Positions 10,893-22,683 of a stretch of 64,000 bases of DNA are shown here, piece after piece. Location of the stretch: positions 4,517,501-4,581,500 of the forward strand of contig CALZFC010000248.1 in assembly GCA_945643635.1 (NCBI GenBank). Direction: 5' to 3'. Made by a program: the position numbers and the translations under genes. The DNA comes from Allodiplogaster sudhausi (taxonomy: Eukaryota; Nematoda; Chromadorea; Rhabditida; Diplogasteridae). The notes below the pieces were generated by a model. That model saw only the letters and a program-made list of their open reading frames with translations. It was not told the origin of the DNA and searched no databases. Each line of letters begins with the position of its first letter. The first letter of the stretch is position 1.

Positions 10893-11336
10893 CTCCTTCC
10901 CCCCATATTGAGATCGTCTCACCATGTCGTATGATGCCTAAGATAAAGATATACCCCAGTCCCCGTCGCTCTGCCCGCCACGCATAAACAACTACACCAC
11001 GCTACAACAATTCCTTGGCACTGAAAATGCATACGAAATATGATCGCCTTAACCTATGTAAAGCCAATGATGAGTCAGTCATTCTATCTCATTTCGACTT
11101 CTTGTACAGGCTTCTTCCAGATCGCGAGATTGTCTGATTTGTGCGAATATGATATATAGTAAGTTTCCGACTAGTGACCGGCTCATGGCATGAACGCAGA
11201 TCGAGTTTAACGAGATAAATCATATTGTTCATCTACATTTCATTGATATTGGAAACCGTACTTATCGTATTAGCCAGATGAGTTGCGACAGAAAGAGCGG
11301 ACTTCAGCAAAGCACTTTAAAACGATAAAAATGAGA
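10893..11336. other. Intergenic, nothing recognised
   Basis: Ordinary AT-rich sequence downstream of the ADAM gene stop. It probably holds the 3' untranslated region of that gene. No repeat or exon is evident. Confidence 0.5.
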
Positions 11337-11659
11337 TTAATGGGAGATGGCTACTGATTTGTAGTTGGAGGGCGTGGACGGGGAAACGGATGCAGGGGAG
11401 TCTTGGCCGGTAGAGGGCTCTTGGCCAGCTGGAGAGGGGCCATGGTCGGCAGAAGAGGGATCATGGCCATCAAGAGGGGGCTCTTGGGCGAATGAAGGGG
11501 GCTCTTGGCAGGATTGAGTGCTATCGACCGGCTGGAGGGGGATCATGACCGTCTGCTGTTGCATCCGAGGACGTCCCGTCAAGCGCTGCCAGAGTCTGAA
11601 GAGGATGAGAGAGAATGAGGATAAATAGATAGCAATGAAAGGGAAATAGGCAGAGAGAA

Positions 11660-11710
<51 letters not shown>

Positions 11711-13032
11711 TGACACAAATGGCAGAAATTCGCGGCGCAAGACGCCATAGATGATCACGGGACAGGCCACGAGCAAGAAGCAGATGGCGAGGAAGACCAG
11801 CCAGTAAATGAGAGAACGATTTCCTGTACTCTCATTACTTTCATCCGTAGTCTCATCAAATGGCTCAGGAAATTCCTTGCGGATCTGGCCGTCGGAGCTG
11901 TGGCACATCCCGACGTTGTCGCAGAATCCTGCAGAGAGAAGATCTTTAGGCATTACAGTGGGGAAAATAAGGAAGACGATAATGTGCGTACATATTATCT
12001 ATAACCTTTTTTCTTTCTTCTTTTTGTACATTTTCTTGGAAACATTAAATATCACAGAAAATATACATCAGCTATTCTTCCCAACCAATATTATCTTGAT
12101 ATCCGCGAAGCTTATTTAATCAATATTTTGTCATCAATCAATATAAACGAACCCTGCAGTTCGTGGCACGAAGTTTGCTTGCACGCCGAGTCGACAACCT
12201 TGACGCACTTTGCCTGGTAGCAGAAGTGTCCGTCGCCTCACGGCTTATCATCCCGAGTCATGCCCGGCTGGTTGTGAGTTCTCTGAAATGATTATTCATC
12301 ATTTTAATAATTTTATTAAAATATTAATATTATTATAGTATTTCTATTATAAAAACAACAAAACGGCGTCGCTTGTGTGCAAAATTGTTTCATACATTGC
12401 ATCTTATTATTTTTCTCTTTCTCATTGAGTTTACTAATATACTGACATTGTCTCAACATGCAATAGATGTTAAATTAAAATTAAAAGAACGACTGAAATC
12501 AATTAAAACAATATAACTAAATGAATTAATCAATTAATTAACAATCTAATTACCGGCACATTCGCCGTGTAGAGTCCGTACATGTGCGAGCACCGCGTCG
12601 GCCCGGCTAATTCCGTGTGGTTTGTGAAAGTCGTCCACAGATTGCCGAAGCTGCTGTCTTGCATATGATCCGTCTTGCATTGCAGTCGACCGCACAGCTT
12701 ATGTCTGTTACACAGAAAAAAAGATGACGTAATCAAGCTACTATGTGGACAACTTTGCAAAGACAACCTATGTAGTATTTTCATGACGATATAATCAAAT
12801 GAATAAATGCCCCCCCCTTACTCTTCGTCGCACTCGGTGTGCTTGTCGTTGTACGGATCATATCCGCAGTCGCCGTGCTCGTCGCCGCGCGTGTTGTCGC
12901 CGTAGCAGACATCGGGTGCGGCGCGCGCGGCGTCAGCTTCGACCCCTGGCCCAGGGAAGAGCGCGCCGCACTGCGCGTCCCGCGACGGCACACACTCGCC
13001 ATAGAAGCAGATACTCTGCAAGAGAGTGAGAA

Positions 13033-13072
<40 letters not shown>

Positions 13073-13682
13073 GAGAGAGCGAGGGAAGCGAGAGCGAGGC
13101 TAAAATTGAGAGAAAGATAGGGAGAGCCATAGTTGAGAGGAGGCAGACAACGAGAGAAAGGCTGCTACACTCCGCATGGAGCCGCCTTCGCTGCTTTCAC
13201 AAGGATAGCCATCCTCCATGTAGACATCCTCAGGGCATGCGCCCTTCTCGCCGTCGCAGAACTCGGCCAGGTCGCATTGGCGCGCGTTGCTGCGACACTC
13301 GGTGCCGCGCTTCTTCGGCTGAAAATCATCAAAATAGTACCCCTGATGCTCTCATTCGACACGTTATAACTCTAACAATAAGGTTCTTTTATTAAAGTTT
13401 GTTGTTTTTGCTCTTGTTGTTCATGTTGTTCTTGTTGTTGTCACTGTTGTTATTGTTGTTACCTTACACGTCTCCTCATCGCAGCACGCGCCTGATGCGC
13501 ACTTGGCGTCGCCCTTCAGGCGGCAGCTTTCCGCATCGCAGCACGACCAGATGCACTCTTCGGAGTCCTCGGAAAGAAAGATAAGAGCTAGGGGGACAGG
13601 GAGTAACAAAAAGAGATAAAGTAAGAGAAAGAGAGCGAAGGATGGAGAAAGAGAAAAGTGAGAGAAAGAAAGAAAAAGAAAA

Positions 13683-13717
<35 letters not shown>

Positions 13718-16700
13718 TAGAGGGAGAAAAGTGTTGCCCACCTTGAAACCACAATCGCACTCCTCGTCTTTTTCGAGAATTCCGTTGCCGCAGTCGGCAC
13801 TGATAGAATCTATTGGCACGTTGAGCAGGCAGATATCGACATTCTTCTTCATCAATTCCCTCATGTTGTTGAGGGAGCACTTCGACCAGTGCGACGCCGT
13901 TTGCTGCCTAGAGATGTGGTTAGAGAAAGAGAGGAGACAGGAGAGCGAAGAGACAAAGAGAGAGGAGAGGCAGAGAAGCAGAGACAGAGAAAGTTAGAGA
14001 AAGAGAGGAGACCGGAGAGCGAAGAGACAAAGAGAGAGGAGAGGAAGAGAAGCAGAGACAGAGAAAGTTAGAGAAAGAGAGGAGACCGGAGAGCGAAGAG
14101 ACAAAGAGAGAGGAGAGGCAGAGAAGCAGAGACAGAGAAAGTTAGAGAAAGAGAGGAGACCGGAGAGCGAAGAGACAAAGAGAGAGGAGAGGAAGAGAAG
14201 CAGAGACAGAGAAAGTTAGAGAAAGAGAGGAGACCGGAGAGCGAAGAGACAAAGAGAGAGGAGAGGCAGAGAAGCAGAGACAGAGAAAGTTAGAGAAAGA
14301 GAGGAGACCGGAGAGCGAAGAGACAAAGAGAGAGGAGAGGAAGAGAAGCAGAGACAGAGAAAGTTAGAGAAAGAGAGGAGACCGGAGAGCGAAGAGACAA
14401 AGAGAGAGGAGAGGCAGAGAAGCAGAGACAGAGAAAGTTAGAGAAAGAGAGGAGACCGGAGAACGAAGAGACAAAGAGAGAGGAGAGGAAGAGAAGCAGA
14501 GACAGAGAAAGTTAGAGAAAGAGAGGAGACCGGAGAGCGAAGAGACAAAGAGAGAGGAGAGGCAGAGAAGCAGAGACAGAGAAAGTTAGAGAAAGAGAGG
14601 AGACCGGAGAGCGATGAGACAAAGAGAGAGGAGAGGAAGAGAAGCAGAGACAGAGAAAGTTAGAGAAAGAGAGGAGACCGGAGAGAGAGGAGACAAAGAG
14701 AGAGGAGAGGCAGAGAAGCAGAGACAGAGAAAGTTAGAGAAAGAGAGAAGACAGGAGAGAGAGGAGAGGAAGAGAGAGGCGAGGCAGAGAAGCAGAGACA
14801 GAGAAAGTTAGAGAAAGAGAGAAGACAGGAGAGAGAGGAGACGAAGAGAGAGGAGAGGCAGAGAAGCAGAGACAGAGAAAGTTAGAGAAAGAGAGGAGAC
14901 CGGAGAGCGAAGAGACAAAGAGAGAGGAGAGGAAGAGAAGCAGAGACGGAGAAAGTTAGAGAAAGAGAGGAGACCGGAGAGAGAGGAGACAAAGAGAGAG
15001 GAGAGGCAGAGAAGCAAAGACAGTTAGAGAAAGGGAAAAGACAGGAGAGAGAGGAGAGGAAGAGAGAGGCGAGGCAGAGAAGCAGAGACAGAGAAAGTTA
15101 GAGAAAGAGAGAAGACAGGAGAGAGAGGAGACGAAGAGAGAGGAGAGGCAGAGAAGCAGAGACAGAGAAAGTTAGAGAAAGAGAGAAGACAGGAGAGAGA
15201 GGAGACGAAGAGAGAGGAGAGGCAGAGAAGCAGAGACAGAGAAAGTTAGAGAAAGAGAGAAGACAGGAGAGAGAGGAGACGAAGAGAGAGGAGAGGCAGA
15301 GAAGCAGAGACAGAGAAAGTTAAAGAAAGAGAGAAGACAGGAGAGAGAGGAGACGAAGAGAGAGGAGAGGCAGAGAAGCAGAGACAGAGAAAGTTAGAGA
15401 AAGAGAGAAGACAGGAGAGAGAGGAGACGAAGAGAGAGGAGAGGCAGAGAAGCAGAGACAGAGAAAGTTAGAGAAGGAGAGAAGACAGGAGAGAGAGGAG
15501 ACGAAGAGAGAGGAGAGGCAGAGAAGCAGAGACAGAGAAAGTTAGAGAAAGAGAGAAGACAGGAGAGAGAGGAGACGAAGAGAGAGGAGAGGCAGAGAAG
15601 CAGAGACAGAGAAAGTTAGAGAAAGAGAGAAGACAGGAGAGAGAGGAGACGAAGAGAGAGGAGAGGCAGAGAAGCAGAGACAGAGAAAGTTAGAGAAAGA
15701 GAGAAGACAGGAGAGAGAGAGGAGACGAAGAGAGAGGAGAGGCAGAGAAGCAGAGACAGAGAAAGTTAGAGAAAGAGAGAAGACAGGAGAGAGAGGAGAC
15801 GAAGAGAGAGGAGAGGCAGAGAAGCAGAGACAGAGAAAGTTAGAGAAAGAGAGAAGACAGGAGAGAGAGGAGACGAAGAGAGAGGAGAGGCAGAGAAGCA
15901 GAGACAGAGAAAGTTAGAGAAAGAGAGAAGACAGGAGAGAGAGGAGACGAAGAGAGAGGAGAGGCAGAGAAGCAGAGACAGAGAAAGTTAGAGAAAGAGA
16001 GAAGACAGGAGAGAGAGGAGACGAAGAGAGAGGCGAGGCAGAGAAACAGAGACAGAGAAAGTTAGAGAAAGAGAGAAGACAGGAGAGAGAGGAGACGAAG
16101 AGAGAGGCGAGGCAGAGAAGCTGAGACAGAGAAAGTTAGAGAAAGAGAGAAGACAGGAGAGAGAGGAGACGAAGAGAGAGGAGAGGCAGAGAAGCAGAGA
16201 CAGAGAAAGTTAGAGAAAGAGAGAAGACAGGAGAGAGAGGAGACGAAGAGAGAGGCGAGGCAGAGAAGCTGAGACAGAGAAAGTTAGAGAAAGAGAGAAG
16301 ACAGGAGAGAGAGGAGACGAAAAGAGAGAGGCGAGGCAGAGAAGCTGAGACAGAGAAAGTTAGAGAAAGAGAGAAGACAGGAGAGAGAGGAGAAGAAGAG
16401 AGAGGCGAGGCAGAGAAGCAGAGACAGAGAAAGTTAGAGAAAGAGAGAAGACAGGAGAGAGAGGAGACGAAGAGAGAGGCGAGGCAGAGAAGCAGAGACA
16501 GAGAAAGTTAGAGAAAGAGAGAAGACAGGAGAGAGGAGACGAAGAGAGAGGCGAGGCAGAAAGAGAGAAGACAGGAGAGAGAGGAGACGAAGAGAGAGGC
16601 GAGGCAGAGAAGCTGAGACAGAGAAAGTTAGAGAAAGAGAGAAGACAGGAGAGAGAGGAGACGAAGAGAGAGGCGAGGCAGAAAAAGAGAAGACAGGAGA

Positions 16701-19003
16701 GAGAGGAGACGAAGAGAGAGGCGAGGCAGAGAAGCTGAGACTTACCTCGTTCCTGTATACATGATGTTGTCTTTGCTGGTGCATTCAGAATTGTCCTTGA
16801 GGCTGCTCGAGTCGTCATGATACATGCCAAGCAAAATTCGTGCGCAAGCGTTACAGCCACACGTGTCACATCTTCATTATAGTCCTGCCACAATCATTTC
16901 AACTCATTTTTAGCCATTGAAATATATATTTAACTTTTTGAGTAAACCATGCACACTCACACGTTCAAAAATGTGTTGTTATAAGAACATTCTCAAGTCA
17001 AGAAATCAATGAATCCAATGAGTTTTCTGACCCTTACGATCGCAGAGGAGAAATGCGCGGCGCATATCTGATTATGTTTCGTAACGCCGATAGTGTAGTT
17101 TTCGAAGATGTGATCTCTGGAAGATATGGATTACTGCCCGAAGGTCTAGCTCACAATCAGCATTTAAGGCAGTAATTTCTTCCGGCTATAGCTTTTCCAC
17201 GAATCTTAGTTTTCTCGAGTGTCAAGTAATGAGTGATATGAAACTAATTGTAAGAGCCTCTATCCATCTTTAAGCCGAGCCCTTTCAAAGATGGCATTAT
17301 GCCTATCTTTCTCCTCCCTGAGGCACTACTCAGGAGCTGCGATCTGGAGCGACTCGGGAGTCGGAAAAAAGTGCGGGGCCGACTTGCCGTGACGTCATGA
17401 GCACGGCGGCGTCGTATCGCAAGTTATGGCTGCGCACGTATTCAATGAAGTCGTCTATAGTGACGTCTGGATCTTTGTCTATCGACAACTCATTACTAAG
17501 TAACACTTTGATCTGGACAACTTTGATGATCACGTTCAGCGGCGCATAGAGCTGGAATGAGGAGAAGAAGAAGCTCATGATGGTGATAAACAAACAGACA
17601 AACAAAGTAAAAACAGCCGATTTAGTCTCCGGTGTTTTGGAAATTAAGCACCGTAATCGAAAAGTCCCTCAGTTTCAATTAGAAGTAATGATCGATCGAT
17701 GATAGAGTCATCTCGATTTAGCTGCGAATACTCACGAGATTGGCGTGATTGACGACGCTATAGAGCCGATCAAGGAGCGATATGTTCCTCGTATCGTAGA
17801 ATTCTTCCTGAATAGAAAACATTTGAATGATGTAAACTTTGAGAATTTAAATACATAATTAAATAAACAGGCAAAAATATGATGTCCATTTAATTGTATT
17901 TTTATACCATGGCAGAGTCAACGACAAAAAGCGTCTCGATTATTCGTCTCGTCTTGAATAGCTCGGTGTAGTTGTCATAGTAGTCGGGAACATCGCGATT
18001 GGTCGACTTGCGATCTCTCGTATGCGAAGAGGCGGCGAGGTGGCTTAGATCTAGCAAATTTCTCAATGAACCTTTTTGGCAAAGCATTTATGCTTTTTAT
18101 GCATTAATGTATTAAATAATTCTTTTTATTTAGGAAACATTCAAAATTCTTCGACCTTGAAATTTATTTTATTCAAAATGTTTAGCCAAATTCTCATTTT
18201 CCCGTACTGGCTTGCAAATAATATTATTTTTTGCGGAAAATGTGTTGATCAGCTCATTTGCTAGTCGATTTTTTTTTAGAAACAAGCTCCATTTCGCACC
18301 ACAGCTATTGGCTTGTTGTGGTTGGAGGATGAAATCGGCGGATTCAGCATCGATGGTGAGGACGTAAAAGCTGGCTTCCGTCCGGACGAGCGCAGCTATC
18401 TCAGAGGCCTTGCTTCCACATGCGGAGAGAGAAGAAACGTGCTGGCCGGACGTGTCCATTGCCGTGAAGTGGCAGAGGGAGCGGTTCTGAAGATTTGTGT
18501 TCTATTTACATATCAAGCTCTCCCAATTTTAGGTAAGAATTTAAAATAGAAATGTTATTATCTCGTCTTGTTCCCCATGCCTGAAAAAAAAACCCAACAA
18601 ACCACTTCTCGCGCCCGAAGTTGCAGTTTAGGCAATAGGAATTTCCTGATATAAAGCTTTTAAACCAGTAATAAATGTATGGATATTTAAATTAGGGATA
18701 TTACAGTTGAATAAATTGACAATTATGCTGAACAAACATGTTCAGCCTGTAGTCGATGGTGAATTCGGCAAAGTCGTTGGGATCCTTGAAGGTGATCGGC
18801 AGATGGACAGCGTTCGCGGCGAAGCGACTGAGGGAGGATGGAGTCAGGCGAGAGCCATTCAGCCAAAGATGGACTGGGCAATTCAGAGTGGGACGGGAAG
18901 AAGGAGGAGTGGGTACGGAAGGAGTGGATCGGGTAGAAGTGGATACGGGAGCTCGAATGCACGGAGGCATTAAAATGAGAAGCAGGAAAAGGAAAGGCGG
19001 CAT
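11337..19003 (-). pseudogene. ADAM-family transmembrane metalloprotease, 16 exons, active site broken
   Basis: Exons: 19003-18738, 18645-18603, 18486-18300, 18050-17908, 17807-17736, 17551-17388, 17116-17038, 16884-16746, 13907-13742, 13567-13463, 13318-13169, 13015-12822, 12704-12554, 12282-12153, 11928-11717, 11585-11337, all in phase except exon 8. Order: signal peptide (MPPFLFLLLILMPP), prodomain (HVSSLSACGSKASEI), reprolysin domain (RRIIETLFVVDSAM, HNQICAAHFSSAI), disintegrin (DCGNGILEKDEECDCGFK, RGTECR), Cys-rich, EGF-like (GFCDNVGMCHSS), one TM (SLIYWLVFLAICFLLVA) and a Pro-rich tail. ADAMs shed ectodomains at the cell surface. Exon 8 reads VAVTLAHEF then jumps frame to LLGMYHDD: about 7 bases of HExxHxxGxxHD are missing. 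A TGA at 12240-12238 replaces Cys in KP(C)GDGHFC. The intron after 17388 is GC-AG. The rest is well conserved, so decay is recent, or the lesions are assembly errors. Confidence 0.9.
13919..16740 (-). repeat. 74-bp GA-rich satellite array inside an ADAM intron
   Basis: About 38 tandem units of roughly 74 bp, each starting gttagagaaagagag and ending gacagagaaa on the plus strand. The first part alternates two variants (gaggcagag and gaggaagag), giving a 148-bp higher-order unit. The later part is homogenised to an agaagacaggaga variant. It fills the intron between the zinc-motif exon (16746) and the next exon (13907). Long low-complexity open frames here are repeat artefacts. Confidence 0.95.
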
Positions 19004-20000
19004 TGGGAAAGGTATTGGAGAGAGTCAGGGAAGGGAGGCAAACGATGAAGGCGAAGGCAGTGAAAGGAAGATGTTGAAAGCAGTGAATCAGGAGTTTATA
19101 TACGGCGATTTTAAGCGACCTTTCTAGGTCAGCGCACTTGGCAAAAGTGCCCTTTCAAGGTCAGCGCTCTTGACAACAGTAAACCGACCTTTCAAGGTCA
19201 GCGCACTAGGCAACAGTGAACTGCCCTTTCAAGTTCAGCGCACTTGGCAAAAGTGAACTAACTTTTCCAGGTCATCGCACTTGGTAACAGTGAATTGAGC
19301 TTTCAAAGTCAGCTCACTTGTCAACAGTAAACCGACCATTAGTTTCCAAATATTAAAAAAAAATTGTGCAAGAATGACACGCAAATTCATGAAGCTTGCC
19401 AGATATTTTATATTACATTTAATGTCATTTGTTATTGCAATTGTTTTTTCTTAACCAATATGGAAGAATAATTAAATATGGAGTGGAATGCCCTTAAAGG
19501 TCAGCGCACTTTTCAAAAGTGGAATGAACTTCATATGTACTTCATGCAAGAATGCTCAAAGAGCTCATGCGAGGATCGGATAAACCAATAAACTACGGAA
19601 AAGTTGAGATGGTACATAGAAGAAATGACATTTATCACACGGCTGAAGAGCAGCTTGAAAAATAGCAATGAACGATTCTTTTCAAATAAAATTTACCGTT
19701 AGACTGGACAAGCTTGTGAAAATGCATGGAAAACTTCTTTTTACGTTTAGTGGAGAAAATAAATCTCGCCGAAGATGTGAGGAGATTGTATACTATTCGA
19801 CGGAGGGGTTCTACTAGAGGGGGTTTATTGATTTTCAATGCAAGACATTAAAAGTTTTTGACAACAACATTTGGTTCTCAAAAAAAAGGAAAAAAAATAA
19901 AGGAAAAAGGTTAGCATCTTAATAAATCAAGTTTAATGAACACGCTGTGAGCAAAATTGTAAACTTTTCAAATTTGTAAATACACCGCCAAAGGAAAACT
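19004..20000. other. Upstream of ADAM: minisatellite and repeat debris
   Basis: Probably contains the ADAM promoter and 5' untranslated region. A minisatellite occupies 19110-19340. A segment at about 19795-19890 (ggggttctactagaggg, then caacaacatttggttctc) resembles the interior of the elements at 47215 and 59700 and looks like a fragment of that family. No exons are seen. Confidence 0.5.
19110..19340. repeat. Minisatellite, about 36-bp units
   Basis: About six diverged units of the form ctttcaaggtcagcgcactt, ggcaacagtgaac. A further single unit lies at 19490-19530. Spacing between ggtcagcgca motifs is about 35-38 bp. Confidence 0.85.
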
Positions 20001-20509
20001 GCCGCACGATTAATCTTCCTCGAGGACACGGACAAATGTCTAAGACATGTCCAAGACATTTTTTGAGGTGGCAGACAAATGTCTCGGGCACTATGGAAAA
20101 GTCCTATGTTAATACACGGGTCTCTTGTATGAGACTCGTGTGTCTTTGAAATGTTTCAGACACTTTTGGAAAAATATTTTGTCCAGGACATCGAGAATGT
20201 CCGGGACAATGTCCAGGACATCCTCGGAAGGCGAGAGGACTGCTATGTGCACTCTTCTTTCCTCACCATTGTTAAAGATGAGTGTTCATAGTCTGGAGAG
20301 AAAAAAACATGCAACGTGTGCATGTCGTAAAAAGAAAACAAAGGAAAATTATATAAAAAGAATTAATTTGGCCACTAAATTTTTTTTTATTTGGAAAAAT
20401 TTGTCCCTGACATGCTTACCAGGTGTCTCTGAAATGTCTTGGACAATAAAATGTCCTGGACATGTCAGAGACGCTTGTCCGTGTCCTCGAGGGAGATTAA
20501 TCGTGCGGC
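20001..20509. mobile_element. MITE-like DNA transposon with 35-bp terminal inverted repeats
   Basis: The left end starts gccgcacgattaatcttcct and continues to 20035. The right end, 20475-20509, is its reverse complement with one mismatch. The interior is rich in short palindromic GTCCAGGACA and GTCCTGGACA motifs. No transposase frame is present, so it is non-autonomous. A clear target duplication was not seen. Confidence 0.85.
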
Positions 20510-20752
20510 TGGAATCAGTGCATTAAAAACGCACTTTACACATATGTACTACGTGACTGTGAAAAGGTCAAATCAGCAGTCACAGCAAGCTATTTGGAGG
20601 CGCATTCATTCTTCACACTTTCATCGCCATCAAACGGTTGTTGCAAAAGAGGTTTTGTAACTTTACTCGTTGATTTTTTTTTACCAAAAAAATTAATTTT
20701 TTTTAGATTATAATCCACTACAAATTGAATCATTTTCGCAGGTTCGCCCGTA

Positions 20753-21029
20753 ATGCCTGAGGCGAAGAGTTCAACGAAACAAAAGAAATCCGGGTGGGAT
20801 TTTTTTGCTCGAAAAATTTTAAGTCATAGAGTTTTTTGCCGTTGGTTTAGCATGAAATATGGATAATCGTCGAAATATTTAATGCTTAATTTCCTAAAGA
20901 TGAAGACAATGGTTTTCCAGTTCGAAGAAGGCTCGCGGAAAGATTCTTGTGGACGGCGTCGTGCGATCCGCGAATGCTTCGGAGAAGGTCGTCCAGGAGC
21001 CACGGAGTGAGGTGCAAGGGACTTTCTAA
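20753..21029 (+). CDS. Possible small two-exon gene, unknown product
   Basis: Exon 1 is 20753-20793 (MPEAKSSTKQKKSG) and exon 2 is 20921-21029 (GKILVDGVVRSANASEKVV, ending QGTF and TAA). The donor is GG|GTGGG, the acceptor TTTTCCAG, and the phases agree. The 49-residue product is basic at the N-terminus and hydrophilic, with no domain I recognise. A TTTTCGCAG acceptor lies 11 bases before the ATG, as expected for a trans-spliced nematode mRNA. Codon third positions are C/G biased like the real exons nearby. It could instead be the end of a longer gene or a chance frame. Confidence 0.4.
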
Positions 21030-21411
21030 TTCAAACTCTGCAATCTTTCATCCCGAAGGAAAAACCGAACGGAATCCACAATTTCGAGGAAGGGCAGTAA
21101 TTAACTTGAGCAGTGACGAAAAGAAAGTAATACGATATTCTGGCGAGATAATCAAAATGAAACTAAAGAAAGTCAAAGGGGAATTGCAAACCAAATAGGT
21201 TGAACCACAGCCGTGATGAAAGTTTAAAATTAAACTGAAGCAATTAAATATTACAACTTCAAAATAAGTCTTTATTCACTAATCTCACTATTTATTCACT
21301 AATCATTGACATTGGCAAGCTTGAAGAAACCACGGTCCAGATAAATTTGCAGCAGATAGTAAATATGGGTATAATAAGAAAAAAACGATAAAAAAGATGA
21401 TCTAATTATTC

Positions 21412-22683
21412 GCCGGTTGGAGGCTCACTCGCGGGCGCGTAATCGTTAGGCCACCATCGACCTTTAAAAGTCAACTTTTAAATACATGTATGAATTTATT
21501 ATCTATATGTTTATATAAATATTTTTTTTCTTAATTTTCTAACTAACACACATTTGAAAGGCTCTACAAAGTAAGACTGATTCATGCCGTGTTGAAGTTC
21601 AACGGTCGTAAAAGAGGAAGCGTCCGTAGCGAGGTAGAAGACTGCTTTCGCAACCTACCATTTACGCAAAATATAAAAAGGTAAACAAAAACAATTTATG
21701 ATTAATTAAAGTAAACAAGTTTACTATTATTTCCTTTAAAATATGATGATTGTATGTCATATCAACCCCAACCTGCGAACATTGACATCCAGGATCTTGT
21801 CGAAGATGTCGATGCTGGTAGTTGCGAGCTCTCCACTGAGCGCCATTCCGGCGTTGTTTACCTATTTTTCGCAGCAGGCATTACTTTCAACCTTTTTTCT
21901 CGATACAGAATAGCTTGTTTTTTAGACAGGATTCTTAAATTTGATTGTGTTGAAAGCAAATTAGATTCATGACAGAAGAAAATGTATGTTGGCAGCCTAT
22001 TTCCTCTATTGTGCACATGCACGAGAACGGTGTACGTGCATAATTTGAAGATACTACATGCATATGTATAATTAACAAACATTGACACATTGCGCAACTA
22101 TTATCAGACGGAGAGAATATATTGTGCGCAGAGTACATCTCACCATAGTGTCAATCTTGCCGAACTTGTCAGCGGTGTTCTTGACGATCGCTTCACGAGT
22201 CGCCGGTTCGGTGATATCGCCAGCGGTTGTCACGACCTCAAGAAAATAATATATTTTTTTAAAAGTACAATTCGAAATAAAAATTTTAGATTTTAAATTC
22301 CCGCCAAAATGCACCAACATCGAATGCGCCGTTCTGGATGCACTCGGCGGCCACCTCAGCGAGTGCCTTGACATTTCGGCCCGAGAGCGAGTGCCGCCAC
22401 TTTTGCTCGGCGAAGAAGAGCGCAATGCCCTTGCCGATGCCCGAAGAGGCACCTAATTGTAAGGCATAATTTGAACTTTGGAAATATTTATATAATTTGT
22501 TGTATACTTTTTAATAACTTCATTAAGAAAAAATTGAAAACAGAGGTGAAGATTTATTTATTTCTTTGAGATTTCCTTTTTTTATAATCAAAAGCGGATC
22601 TGGAAGCCGCTGCAATTTGCAATCAACACAATTCATAATAAGAAGGCTAAAAGAAGCGGACTCGTAATAATTACGACAGACAT
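21412..22683 (-). pseudogene. Short-chain dehydrogenase/reductase missing its catalytic exons
   Basis: Exons at 22683-22662 (MSVVIIT), 22452-22319 (SASSGIGKGIALFFAE), 22236-22144 (VVTTAGDITEPATREAIV), 21861-21773 (VNNAGMALSGELATTSIDIF), from 21654 (VAKAVFYLATDASSFTT) and 21461-21412 (VDGGLTITRPRVSLQ). The glycine-rich NAD(P) loop, the D-x-T loop, NNAG and the C-terminal VDGGL are classical SDR landmarks in the right order. The segment between NNAG and VAKAVFYLA, which should hold the catalytic Ser and YxxxK, is absent: only about 118 bp separate the two exons and their phases do not match (2 versus 0). The cofactor loop has Ser for the usual first Gly (TSASSGIG). The donor before the last exon is also unclear. 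This is best read as an SDR pseudogene after internal deletion. Confidence 0.8.

Noticed and set aside
12238..12240. Selenocysteine codon at a Cys position in the ADAM gene
   Set aside because: ADAM cysteines there form disulfides, no selenoprotein ADAM is known to me, and the gene has a second lesion; a nonsense mutation is simpler.
13919..16740. CRISPR-like regular array
   Set aside because: Units are contiguous without unique spacers, are purine-only and lie in a eukaryotic intron.
13919..16893. Several Arg/Glu-rich or Ser/Leu-rich open frames
   Set aside because: They are translations of the 74-bp GA satellite, with no independent coding evidence.
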